Shown here in pieces: positions 32,258 to 43,555 of a stretch of 64,000 bases of DNA. The stretch covers positions 6,262,001 through 6,326,000 of the forward strand of contig JALGAS010000002.1 in assembly GCA_023078685.1 (NCBI GenBank), in the 5' to 3' direction. The notes beneath the pieces are model-generated. The model had not been told where the DNA came from and made no database searches. It worked only from the letters and a program-made list of their open reading frames with translations. The position numbers and the translations under genes were made by a program. The stretch comes from Neopestalotiopsis rosae. Taxonomy: Eukaryota > Ascomycota > Sordariomycetes > Amphisphaeriales > Sporocadaceae. Each line of letters opens with the position of its first letter. The first letter of the stretch is position 1.

Positions 32258-34219
32258 AAGGGGGCCAGGCGTCTGGTGAGCGGGCGTAGCGCTGAGATAA
32301 TGAGAATCGGTCAGTTCCTTTCAACAAGGGGCGTTCATAGCAGAACATGGCCCATGTCATCCATCAAAGAGAATGCAGATGGCTCAGAATTTTGCTTACC
32401 CGAGTGGGTTCTTCAAAGAGTGCGGCATGGTTTCTGGGACTAGTAGATATACTAGGGTTTTTGAAAATGGTTTTTGGTAAGTGAGAATGTAGTCTTTGTG
32501 TGAAAATGAAGTGAGGAGATATAGTTGTGGTGTAGTCGTGAGGTAGGGAGACGTCGTATTTTATAGCAGAATTTATCAAGCCACACTACCTATATCGAGA
32601 TATCTGGGCGTACAATGTGATAGTTGTCACCAAGGCCCTCCCTATGTGTTTCAGTGCTCAGGGATGAAAATGCTTTACTTCAATACCTACGTGACATTCG
32701 TCTAGAATGTCATGAATGAGGAGAAGAGAATCTAAGACTCTGAAGAACCACAAAGTCAAAGTGGTCCCATAGAGAGTGAATAGTTAGCATTGATAATTCT
32801 TCATTGGTTTGAACTATCTCAGCCATAAACATGATATAAGCATAGCCCTATCAAATCAATTATCGTGTATACTAGCCAAGTATTGTAAGGATATAGCAAA
32901 AAATCGGGTGTGGCTAGTTTGATAATGAAAACGAATTGTACCTTCATTATTGGCTGGCTGAAAGCAGAACTGGTACTGTCTTAAACACACCGGCCACGGA
33001 TGAGCATCCTATTCGCCGCTCAGTGAAGGTACGCAGCAGAGTTCAGCCCATCGCGCTAAATTGTAATTCAGGTCCCGCCATCCTGTCAAAAAGTCAAAAT
33101 GCGTACAGGAGTACATTTTTAACTTTGATCATATGCCTTATTTTCCTACATCTTGCATCTTTATTCCTGACAATTGCGCCCAAATCTTCTGTAGTCAGCT
33201 CACGGAGCAGCCTCAGAGCACTTGGCTTGGTTTCAGATGTCCTAGTTGTGCGTTGCATCAAGGCTTTCAGCCAGCCATAATTGTGAGACACTCTCGGTCC
33301 AGCCATTCGCTCCTGCGACAAGTCGCTCTGGAAGCAAAGATAGTTCTCTTCCGTATGCATTATTTGGGGTCCTGGTCAATCCCCAGTTCACAAGGCAAAC
33401 TCCTGACGAATCAAAAAGTCAAGTCATCGTTCGAGAAGTTAACGCCTCCGAACATCAGTACCATCGTTCAATTGTTCGTTTAGGTTTAAACATGGCTCAG
33501 TTTCCTTTTGATACATTCTGTCTCATAGCGGAATTGCCTTTTGCAGTTTTGACTTCAGAGCTGAGTTCTCGGGTCATGATTCCTGGTGGTAATGAAGGCA
33601 TGTCGGAATAGTTCTATCGTTTTGATTATTACATCTGTTCCTTTTAGAATTAAGTTTCAGATGGGCTGTATCAGGGAATATGTTGCGATGATTATCTGTC
33701 TGATTAAGTTTGATACCATGATTATCTGACGAGGTCTTCATATTCAATACCCAGATGTTCTGCTTGTTACTTGTCATGCGCAGTGGTTTATTATACATAT
33801 TCACTTCTCCGATTCCTGATCAAGGCTTCTTGCACAGCAGCTGACATCTGGTTTTGCCAAATTCTGGCGAGGCCGAAAGACCGTTTGTATAGCATAATCA
33901 ATCCGTCTTCGCGAAATATCATCTTAATCGGCGAGTCATTGTCCTGGTCACGGTGGAATCGAGAAAGAACCCAAACCCAGATATGCATCGTGGAGCAGAA
34001 AACCCTTACACACAAGAATAACCAACGCGGTGAGGTGTTTACTACCTTCCACGTGGAGACTGATCCTCCGATGGATATACTTGATACCCGTCTTTAGCTT
34101 GGTTTCCCACACTTAGAAATTGAAACAGATCTTTAAATTTTATCTTCTAAGGATGGAATGTTTATGTATCACATGGCGCATAGACCATACACTGCATCCG
34201 AAATTGTGTCACGGCCACG
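32258..34219. other. Intergenic, no gene recognised
   Basis: Nearly 2 kb, AT-rich in parts, without supported genes beyond the possible 5' leader of the decarboxylase gene (to about 32,570). Short frames at 33,000-33,650 have no domain and overlap each other on both strands. Confidence 0.55.
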
Positions 34220-35846
34220 TCAAATATCTGCCATGACAAGATTGAGGTGAATAGCCTTTACAGACGAGTACGCCTCCAATCCTGCTTCACCTAGCTCGCG
34301 TCCAATCCCCGACTGCTTACACCCGCCGAACGGCACCCGGTAGTCAGAGTTATTACTTGAGTCGATCCACACCATGCCGGATTGGAGCTTACGCGACACG
34401 CGGGTTGCCCTCGTGATATCCTTGGTGAATAAGGCAGCGCCGAGCCCATACTCGGTGTCATTGGCGGCGCGAATCACGTCGACCTCTGAGTTGAACTTGC
34501 ATATGACGCCGAATGGACCAAAGATCTCTTGGCGGAAGACATCCATGGATGGGGTTACGTCGCCGACCAAGGTGGGCTCGAAATAGAAGCCCTTTCCACC
34601 TGGCCTATTGGCCGCGGTCTTGCCACCCATCAAGACCTTGGCACCGGCTTTGTTTGCTGATTTGACGAAGCACAGGATCTTTTCGTACTGAGCCTGTGAG
34701 ACTTGGGGTCCATGCCATGACTTTTCATCAAACGGATCGCCAATCACGGAAGTCTTCTCAGTGTAGGTAATAAAGAGCTTGACGAATTCGTCATACACCG
34801 CTTCATGAACGAAAAGTCGCGACGTGGCAGTGCATATCTGGCCCATGTTTCCCATGATACCATAGTGAGCCCACTTGACCGCATTCTTCAGGTCGGCATC
34901 CTCGAAGACAATGAGAGGCGACTTGCCGCCCGTCTCGAGCGTGATGTTCTTCAACGTAAGCGCTGCTGACTTCATAATGGATTTTGCCGTCATGGTGCTG
35001 CCAGTAAAGGCAATCTTGTCCACGTTGGGATGTTCGACTAGGGCTGAACCGGCCTCTCTGCCATAGCCGTTGATAATGTTGACGACACCTGGTGGAAAGC
35101 CCGCCTTGACGATCAAGTTGGCAAAGTACAAGACAGATAGGGGAGTCTGCTCGGCGGGTTTGAGTACGGATGTATTACCGCAGGCAAGACAGGGCCCCAG
35201 CTTCCACGCCGCCATGGCCAAGGGATAGTTCCACCTGAGTTGAATGCGATGTTAGCTACGGCCTGCGTAAATTTGTAGTAAGATCGTCAGCACTCACGGA
35301 ATGATTTGTCCGCACACACCAATCGGCTCTCTCACGGTATATGTAAACTTGTGCGTCCCCGTCTCAATAGTCTGCCCATATGTCTTATCGGCCCAGCCGC
35401 CAAAGTACCTCAGCACATCGTAGGTCTCTTGAATATCACCAAGGGCTTGGGTATAGGGCTTTCCATTGTCCATGGCCTCAATGGTGGCCAAGATCTCCTT
35501 CTTATCCTCGACGAGGTCTGCGAGTCTGTTGAGTAGTCTTCCACGCTGTGTACCATTCACTTCAGCCCACGTCGTCTCCAAAGCCAGCCTCGCGGCCCTG
35601 ACGGCCTTGTCCACATCGTCTGCCGTAGCTACAGAGACAGAAACTATTTCCTCCTCGGTGCTGCATAGTGTTAACATCCGAGTGGCATATCAAACGGCTT
35701 AAGATAAGAATTCCTTACGCCGGGTTGATGCTGGCCAAGACTTGTCCATTGGCTGCTTCTACCCATTCATTATTAATGAACAGACCCGTTGGGAGCTCGA
35801 ACTCGCGACCATTCGGAGCCTTGATGGATTTTACCAGGGAAGCCAT
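34220..35846 (-). CDS. NAD(P)-dependent aldehyde dehydrogenase (ALDH superfamily)
   Basis: An ALDH of about 490 residues in three exons, oxidising an aldehyde to an acid. Exon 1 starts at the ATG at 35846 (MASLVKSIKAPNGREFELPT) and ends near 35720 (GC|GTAAGG). Exon 2 begins at CAG|CACCGAG and yields NPATEEEIVSVSVA. Exon 3 contains most of the fold. The signatures are visible: KPAEQTPLS, the Rossmann FTGSTMTAK, the catalytic Glu in LETGGKSP, the catalytic Cys in GQICTATSR, and EIFGPFGVICKF near the end. It lies at the left border of the redox cluster and may serve it, but a general role cannot be excluded. Confidence 0.92.
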
Positions 35847-36875
35847 GGGTTTAGATCAAAGGTCGTGCGCTCATGTGTAGATTTTAGTGAAAGTGAAACT
35901 CCTTGTCCCGTTTCATCACTCCTAAGTATGGTTTTGTTTGGTCAAAGATGTTATTTTAAAATGAGTGATGGTAGATATGTGATATGGTAATTTCTATAGT
36001 TAAATAGAGCAATGCTGTTGCTTTGAAAATTCTCGCATTTCTCGTATGCATCTCACGTAGTATTAAAATCCGCTTACAGCATTATCACGTCACAGTATGG
36101 CCGATATGTTCATACACCAACTGTTACCCGCCTGCGCTGGAAGTATGTTTAAGCCCCCGTAGAGACCCCGCACAGGTGTGTCTTGCGCCAACCAGGATTA
36201 CCTCTTAAAGAACATAGACGAGCTCAATCAGACCTTAACGCGATCCATTGGTGCATCGGAAACTACAGTATGTGGTAAGCGACGATTGATAAAAGACACG
36301 GCAGAATTGTGCTTCATTGAACAAGCCAATTTGTCACAACACAGCCCCGGGACAGGGCACTAGCCATCAAGCCATAGTCTTATTACCATCTTGGGCCATT
36401 TGCCGAGCCGAAGGAACTGGAAGATAGTAATCGGGTCGAGATCGCAGCGAGGGGCTACCCCAAGGCCCCACCCAGGTGCGCTACAAGCCCCCACATACTG
36501 ATAGGCCTGACGAAGCTCTTATTGTTCTAGATAGGCAAGTCTCGCCTGAATACATCGAAAATGAGTGTTCAGTCATGCTGAATAGGGCGAGAAAGACTCG
36601 GTAAGGTCCTCCGATATGCCGTTATAGAGCATGATGTATTGAGGGGGTGATCTTTGGCTGATTGATTGTCAACACAGATCCTCGGATGCGCAGCTGTTAT
36701 ACATGGGGTGTCGTAAAGCTTATCTAGGCCTTTAGATAACTTAGGAAGCAACGATAAAGTGCCACTGATAGTGCTATATCTGGCCCCTCTCCACATGGAT
36801 GCTCAAGGGAGAAGACAATGCAATAGGAATTCTACGGCTTCAATCCTCATAACCTGAGCGTCATCAAGTTTGACC
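35847..36875. other. Intergenic spacer between divergent ALDH and FMO pseudogene
   Basis: About 1 kb with no supported gene. It would hold promoters for both flanking genes, but no specific motif was identified. Confidence 0.55.
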
Positions 36876-37258
36876 ATGGCTTCATGGACTGACCCACTCT
36901 TCGAAAGAGCAATTGATGATGTGCGCCCGATCAAGGTGGTGTGCATCGGTGCTGGCTTCTCCGGTATACTATGCGGCATTCGACTACCTCAGCGCATTTC
37001 AAAGCTCGATTTGACGATATATGAAAAGAATCCCGACTTTGGCGGCACGTGGCTCGAAAATAGGTACGTCGAAAGCCAGCTTTCCTCTCATGTGAAATCA
37101 GACTTGTAACACAGGAGGCTGATAGTATATACCAAGATATCCGGGTGTTGGATGTGGTAAGTCACGCAAGCAATGAGGCCTCAGTAGATAACTTCGCTAA
37201 GTCCCGGCTAGACGTGCCATCTCACAGCTACCAGTATACCTTTGCTGCGAATCCAAAT

Positions 37259-37261
37259 TGA
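37259..37261 (+). other. Premature TGA in FMO pseudogene (Trp position)
   Basis: Frame reads AANPN-stop-SKFYSGGKEI. The intact relative has Trp at the aligned place. Confidence 0.85.
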
Positions 37262-37729
37262 TCCAAGTTCTACTCTGGTGGCAAGGAAATCCACGAGTAT
37301 CTCAAGGATGTCGCTTGGCGATACGACGTTGCAAGATACGTCAAGTTTCGACACAGATTCCAGGGAGCGACATGGGACAATGAGAATCAGCAATGGGTCT
37401 TTGAAATTATGGACCTGGCATCAGGACAGGTGAGACTACAGTCCATTAACTAATCATACCGTGCATATATTGACAAAATACAGACCTTTACAGATACTGC
37501 AGACATATTCATCCGAGGAACTGGTCTTTTGAACAAATGGAAATGGCCAAAGATCAAGGGTCTACGCAATTTCAAAGGCAAACTCATGTACACGGCCAAT
37601 TTCGATCCCAACTTTGACTGGACGGACAAAAAGGTGGCATTGATTGGTGCCGGATCGACGGGCATCCAGGTCCTTCCTCATATTCAACCCAAAGCCAAAC
37701 GCGTAGTTCATTACATGAGAGGCAAGACG

Positions 37730-37732
37730 TAG
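37730..37732 (+). other. Premature TAG in FMO pseudogene (Trp position)
   Basis: Frame reads HYMRGKT-stop-ISPVGYGAD and stays open to the next donor. The aligned residue in the intact relative is Trp. Confidence 0.85.
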
Positions 37733-39207
37733 ATCAGCCCAGTCGGCTACGGTGCAGACGTGGGCGGCGGTAACAACTTTGGTACGTCCTACCCATGCAA
37801 GTCTAGTCACAAGGGCTTCATCTTGCCAACTATATAATTTATGACTGATCACAACACCACAGAATACACCTTGGAAGAACGTCAAAAGTTTACCACTGAT
37901 GCAGGGTATTATAATAAGTATCGCCACAAGCTAGAGGCAGCCATGAACAAGAGTCAGATCGTCACATTTCGTGGAACAGACACACAAATGAAATTCTGGG
38001 AGGAAACGGACAAGTTCATGAAGGCGAAACTCGCAGAAAAGCTGGAAATCTACGAATCGCTACTTCCCCCGTTTCCTCCTGGCTGTCGACGACTCACACC
38101 TGGTCCTGGCTACCTCGAGGCCTTATTGCAGGTCAATGTGACCTTTGTCGGAGGGGGGGTTGAGGCGGTTGATGAAGCTGGCATTCGCGACAGCAAAGGA
38201 GGCTACCACGAGGTTGACGCTATCATTTGCGCCACAGGTTTCGACTAGTAAGAATCCCAAATCAAGGCCAAGCCCTCAATGACAGAGACAATGAGCTTAC
38301 CGGAATCAGTACATTCAAAAGTGCAGCCGCTCCCATTATCGGGAGAGACGGAGTTAGCCTAGATGACATGTACGCGCCGTTTCCGCAGGCCTACATGGGT
38401 GTCGCAGTTCCCAATATGCCGAACTATTTCATGTTCCTCGGTCCTGCGAGTGCGCCCGCTTCTGGCAGTTTCATACCCACACTGGAGCTGGTGATGGATT
38501 ACATCGTCGAATGCATATCCAAGTTGCAGAGGGAGTCATATGGCTGGATGGAACCAACGTGAGTGACTATTACAGGTGACATGACAATCGCGCTCCAGGC
38601 TGACTGCTCCTACATAGCCCGGAGGCACTGCAGGACTTCAACGCACAGGCGGACAAGTACTTTGACAAGACCATATTCACGTACAAGGTAAAAAGCACTG
38701 TCCTAATGCACCAGCACATGTTGTGAGTCAGATCTGACCCTCTCGTAGTGCAGTTCCTTTTTCAAGGGCGACCGCGACGAAGGGCGCGTCTCCGTCATCT
38801 GGCCCGGCTCGGCCACGCACTACATGAAGGCGATGCGATATCCGCGATGGGAGGACTACAGGTACGGCCTGCGACGAGATGCCGAGAACAACCGCATGGC
38901 GTGGTTTGGTAATGGGTTGACCCGCGCGCAAAAAGGTGAGGGCAAGTTGTCTGCGTTTCTGAACGACATCGACGTGCCGCCTGCCATCAATCCCGGGCCC
39001 AGGCCGGGATTGGAGTCGCACTTGGAGACAGCAGCGGCTTACGGTGGCGGTCGATGGAGACTTGAGTGCTATGAAAGCCGTTGTTTCTCAGTTGCCCGCA
39101 TGAGATTTGTGCCAATAGTACGTAACTTCAGTCATATGTTTGTCGGCCAACTCTTGTGTAGTTGTCTCGGCGATCATTGCAATTATGCATTTCGGTTTGT
39201 GAAGTAG

Positions 39208-40194
39208 CAATGTAATCCCTTCGAATATGCGGCGCTGAGCACTCATAGGAATCCAAGGCGCATTTGTGTACGTTTGAATCGTTAATTGAGATTCGTGTTG
39301 CGTGGAGCATAATGCGGGCCACGGAGCCGGACCGGGAGCCGCAGTCCCTTGGGCCCTGGGGACCTTGTCAGGGTAAGGTGCACCATTAGTCAAATCCGTT
39401 CCTCTGAATGCCGACGAGCCAAACCCGGCCTATGCGTTGAAAGCTGGAGGAATCGTGAGTGTCGATTCGCCAGACGAGTTTATCAAAGCTTGGCTGTCAT
39501 TTTGATAGGACCATGGCAACTCGACTCATACTAGGCCTCAAGCTTTGCCCCCTTTACGAGTCGGTACTCTTGTTCGTCGAATGCGGAAGCCAAGCCGCCT
39601 AGCTTGAGCCGAGGCTAATGTCATAAACGGCTACTGCGGATGAGAGTCTGTTAGACCCCTTCGTTTCGTCGTGTCTCCAACCAAGCACATCTCACTTCGT
39701 GAATTTCTTTGTATCAAAAGATGACCGAGAGCAGGAGCTTTTCGTTCAGGGTATCAACAGAACAAATAGTCAAGGGCCACGATAAAAAGGGTCCTCTGCA
39801 TCAATATTAATATGTTTTAAGCTTTGCCCTAGTACACTACTATACAAGCGTGGCCCGCTATAGCTTGCGGCATTCAGTCCCCGCGGCAATTAAATCGAGG
39901 CGCTATATGCGCTAAACACGCAAGGAAACGGGGTTTCGGGGGAAGCCTCGATCCCGAAATGAAAATGGCACGTTTGTCGGCGGTAGTTATCAATTTTAGT
40001 GACCTGGCGACTGTGGAACCCCCTGGCGATGGCGAAAGCCGTTCGAAAAAAAGACCGTCTCGCGCTCGAGCACAGAAAGATGAAAAGGCCGTCCTGTTGC
40101 ATCGTGTCACGGCTGAAGGGATTGATGATTCAATTAGTCTAAAACGCCACAGCAACGCCTATAGTCAAGCCAGCCAGCCAGCCAGCCAATCGCA
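39208..40194. other. Intergenic, no gene recognised
   Basis: About 1 kb. It ends in the AGCC repeat directly before the next ATG. Nothing else stands out. Confidence 0.55.
40168..40187 (+). repeat. AGCC tetranucleotide microsatellite (5 copies)
   Basis: It lies in the presumed 5' leader, 7 nt before the start codon of the FAD monooxygenase. Confidence 0.85.
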
Positions 40195-41592
40195 ATGGGG
40201 ACCAGTAGCGCGTTCAAAGTCATTATAGTCGGTGGCGGCCCGGTTGGGCTCACGGCAGCCCACGCACTATCGGTCGCCGGCATCGACTTTGTCGTCTTGG
40301 AAGGAAGAGATGACCCGTTTCAAGATTCGGGGGCCAGTTTGGTCCTCAACCCTGGAAGCTTGAGAGTGATGCAGCAGCTCGGGCTTCTGCCCAGCCTCCA
40401 AGCGATCGGGGCAGAGATGGTTTACATCAAGTCGTATGATGTCCAGGGCAATCTCTTTGAAAATCACGAAGGATTTCGCTTGGTGAGAGAGAAGTGAGTC
40501 GCAATCCCATCATCATGTTTATTCGCATCATACTTACCAATTCAATTTAGTCTGGGTACTGGCCCCTTGGCCTTTCACCGCAGCCAATTGATTGAAACCG
40601 TTTACAATGGTCTGCCGGAAGATACGAAAGCTCAAGTCTTGGCGGGCAAGAGAGTAATGGACATCGAGACAACGTCGGACGGTGTCAAGGTCCACTGTAG
40701 CGACGGTTCAGTCCACGAGGGCTCCATCGTAATTGGTGCCGACGGTGTGCACAGCCGGACCCGTCGCATCATGCGGAAACTCGCCCTGGAAGAGGATCCC
40801 GCCCGCGAATGGGATGCCGAAAAGCCCTTTGCGACCATGTACAAGTGCATGTGGTGCAGCTTCCCGCGGCCCGCCGAGTCAAAGCCGGGTGAGGGGTTCA
40901 ACACGCACAACACCGACAAGTCGTCAATGTACCTTTCAGGTATAGACAGGAGCTGGATCTTCTTGTACGAAAAACTACCAGAGGTCACGCGGGAGCGCCA
41001 CTCCTACTCGGAAAAGGAAATCGAAGAATTTGCCGCCGGCTTCGTCGACTACTCCATCACGGACACGCTCAAGGTCGACTACGCACTGGCAAATCGCAGG
41101 ACGTCTGGAATGGCGAATCTCGAGGAGGGCGTGCTGAAGCACTGGAGCTTCGGCCGCATCGCGTTGGCAGGAGACGCTTGCCACAAGTTTACTCCCAACG
41201 CCGGCCTGGGCCTCAACAATGGCATTCAAGACGTTGTCTCCCTCTGCAACCGCCTGCAGAACGCGCAGTCCGAGGGCTCTTTGGACGATTCCGCCGCCTT
41301 GAGCAACATGTTCAAGGACTATCAGACGGAGCGCATCGATCTGGTCAAGGACGACGAGAAAAGGTCGGCTCATGTCACTCGCTTCCATGCCTGGGCGGAC
41401 CGAATTCACTACTTCATTGCTCGATTCGTTCTACCGATTCAGTTCTTCCAGAAACTGCTGCTCAAACACGTGACACGCAAAGCCGCAAGTACAGCCATGG
41501 TTCTCAAGTATGTGTCTGCTGAAGAACCATTTGTTGGTATCTTCCCTTGGTTACATAAGATGCCAAAGTATGTCTCGCGAAAGCTGGCATAG
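40195..41592 (+). CDS. FAD-dependent aromatic-hydroxylase-type (group A) monooxygenase
   Basis: A single-component FAD monooxygenase of about 446 residues in two exons (40195-40493 and 40551-41592; 57-nt intron). It has the FAD-binding GGGPVGLTAAHAL at the N-terminus, the GADGVHSRTRR (DG motif) and GRIALAGDACHKFTPNAGLGLNNG (GD motif). This is the layout of salicylate-hydroxylase/PHBH-like and meroterpenoid epoxidase-type enzymes. The C-terminus has a hydrophobic stretch (FIARFVLPIQFFQKLLL) that may contact membrane. It likely hydroxylates or epoxidises a cluster substrate using NAD(P)H and oxygen. The exact substrate is unknown. Confidence 0.9.
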
Positions 41593-41911
41593 ATAATTGG
41601 GAGATGTGTTCTTATTCTAGGAGCGTTTTGTTCGCACCCGTACTCTACTTTTCCTTTGTGAGTCTCAGAGGACGATGATAAATTTCCTGTATATGATTTT
41701 TAGATAGCACGATGTAGACTATAGAAACAATAGACACCCGCTCTTATGCGACAGTTAACCAGACTGCTCAGACTGCTCAGACTGGTCGCTTTCAAGGAGA
41801 GAGCTGATTAGTGACACGACCGCTGGAGAGTATTTATTTGAATATTTTAATCAAGACACTATACGTCATGTGGCAAACGACGTCATACATCATCGTTGTT
41901 CCACAATAATC
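41593..41911. other. Short convergent spacer
   Basis: Spacer between two convergent monooxygenase genes. It contains the repeat at 41761-41784 and no gene. Confidence 0.6.
41761..41784 (+). repeat. 9-bp direct repeat AGACTGCTC (about 2.7 copies)
   Basis: Direct repeat in the 3' spacer; no function inferred. Confidence 0.7.
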
Positions 41912-43555
41912 TCAGAGAAATGAATGAAAGCCGCCCGCTATTTCTGCTTTGGTCCAATTGCCATATCCCTTAAGCCCACCGAAATAAAAATTGGTGGTTG
42001 CCCTTCGTCCTGGCACGTTGACACCATTGATCCAACTGGGGGCTTCCTTCAAGAGTGAGTGAGCCATGAGGGTTTCGCAGTGATCGACCCATGCCCTTTC
42101 AGCTTCAAGTGATGCTTCGATGACGGTGCGCTTGCAGTCAGACGAGACACCATTCGCAAGCCTTCTGCTAGCCTCGGCAGCCGCAGAAGCAATGTTGTTT
42201 TCTGCATGCTGGATGCAAGACATGATGAAATCCACTTCGAGCTCGATGACTGGAGGAAAATTGGCAAATGGGCCTTGAGGGCCACCCACAAGAAACATGT
42301 TGGGAAAGCCTGCGCAGGCAATGCTGCCAAGTGCCGTTGGGCCACTTTCCCAATGCTTCTGGATTGTAAGTCCATCCCGTCCGAGGATATGCAGGCGCAT
42401 GTACTGGCCTTCGATAGCGTCAAATCCGGTGGCGCATATCAGGACATCTAGCTCGTGTACCTTGCCATCAGACGTCTTGACTCCCCCAGGGACAATTTCC
42501 TCGATGGGAGTGTCCTGGAGGTTGATAATATCCACATGATCATGATTGAAAATGTTGTAATATCCAGCATCGCAAAGAGGCCGACGGGCATACAACTCGT
42601 TCGGCCTCAGCGCCGCGGCCTTGCGAGGGTCCTTGACAATTTCAGCAATCTTGGAACGGATGAAATTACAGGCCTCCTCATTGGCCTCTCGGTCTGTCAG
42701 AAGATCCCCAAAGGAGCTGAACAGGAAGCGAAGACCGCTGCCCAAGTCCCACTGTTCTTGAAACACTCTTTGGCGTTCATCGGGAGGGGTATCCATGGTT
42801 TTTCTGTCTACCTCAGGAATGCCGAACCCCCCGAATGAGTTCCATAGCTCATCCCAGATTTTGTCATAGTCGGCATTGACCCTTTCCCGAAATCCGTCCG
42901 GTACCTGTTTCTGCCCGCTAGGAACCGAATACTGGGGGTGTCTCTGGAAGGATTTCAGCTCCTTCACGATTGGAGCGATGGCTGTCATGACTTGTACGCC
43001 AGTTGACCCATTGCCGATGATACCGACCCGTTTGCCCTCCAGAATCAAGTTCGTGTCCCATTGCGAGGTGTGCACGAGTTCGCCTGCAAATGATGAGATT
43101 CCTGAGATTTGAGGCCAGTTCGACTTGCCCAAGACGCCTAGGCAGGTGATCAAGTAGCGGGTGCAAATGCCTTCACCGGTGGATAGAGTGACTTGCCACC
43201 TCTTCGACGTATCATCCCATACAGCAGCTGTCACTTCCGTATTGAACTGCATGTACTGCCTCAGGCCATGCTTTTCTGTGATGTGCTGTAGGTATTTTAG
43301 GATTTCCGGTTGATATATGTAGTGATGCGACCAGGGATAAGTCTGCAGATCCTCCTTATCCCAAGAAAAGCGGTACAGGAAGGTGTAGGTATCACTCATA
43401 GCTCCAGGATATCTGTTCCAGTACCAAGTACCACCAACGTCGCCTGCGATATCAATGCACCTGACGGAGAGCCCCATGCAAGACAACCTATGCGTGGCAT
43501 AGATGCCTCCAAACCCAGCACCGACCACAAGACTGTCAATGTTAAGTGTCTCCAT
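41912..43555 (-). CDS. Type I Baeyer-Villiger monooxygenase (cyclohexanone-monooxygenase-like)
   Basis: An intronless flavoenzyme of 547 residues. It has the FAD site VVGAGFGGIYATHRL, GGTWYWNRYPGAMSD, the BVMO fingerprint FAGELVHTSQWD (FxGxxxHxxxW), the NADPH site GIIGNGSTGVQV, and CATGFD near the C-terminus. With NADPH and oxygen, such enzymes insert an oxygen next to a ketone to make an ester or lactone. Length and motif order match the CHMO/steroid monooxygenase class. The lack of introns differs from its FMO neighbours. It is convergent with the FAD monooxygenase at 40195. Confidence 0.93.
   Translation of the reverse strand: METLNIDSLVVGAGFGGIYATHRLSCMGLSVRCIDIAGDVGGTWYWNRYPGAMSDTYTFLYRFSWDKEDLQTYPWSHHYIYQPEILKYLQHITEKHGLRQYMQFNTEVTAAVWDDTSKRWQVTLSTGEGICTRYLITCLGVLGKSNWPQISGISSFAGELVHTSQWDTNLILEGKRVGIIGNGSTGVQVMTAIAPIVKELKSFQRHPQYSVPSGQKQVPDGFRERVNADYDKIWDELWNSFGGFGIPEVDRKTMDTPPDERQRVFQEQWDLGSGLRFLFSSFGDLLTDREANEEACNFIRSKIAEIVKDPRKAAALRPNELYARRPLCDAGYYNIFNHDHVDIINLQDTPIEEIVPGGVKTSDGKVHELDVLICATGFDAIEGQYMRLHILGRDGLTIQKHWESGPTALGSIACAGFPNMFLVGGPQGPFANFPPVIELEVDFIMSCIQHAENNIASAAAEASRRLANGVSSDCKRTVIEASLEAERAWVDHCETLMAHSLLKEAPSWINGVNVPGRRATTNFYFGGLKGYGNWTKAEIAGGFHSFL

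Larger units (their letters stand above)
36876..39207 (+). pseudogene. FMO/Baeyer-Villiger-type flavin monooxygenase, disrupted by two nonsense codons
   Basis: All parts of an FMO-like enzyme are present. They include the FAD site GAGFSGILCG, GGTWLEN/RYPGVGCDVPSHSY, the NADPH site GAGSTGIQV, CRRLTPG, CATGFD and a C-terminal WPGSATHY segment. Exons follow good splice sites, e.g. 36876-37063, a 20-nt exon at 37137-37156, 37212-37429, 37484-37781, then from 37863 onward. Two stops fall inside exons: TGA at 37259-37261 and TAG at 37730-37732. Both sit where the intact relative at 58942 has Trp (YPDWPKY and TPVWFAE), so each is explained by a single TGG change. No frameshift was found. The intact reading frame elsewhere suggests recent loss. 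Strain polymorphism or sequencing error remain possible. Confidence 0.85.

Noticed and set aside
38246..38248. TAG after CATGFD in the FMO pseudogene as a third nonsense codon
   Set aside because: A GTAAGA donor overlaps it and splicing to an AATCAG acceptor restores a normal FMO sequence, so this is an intron, not a lesion.
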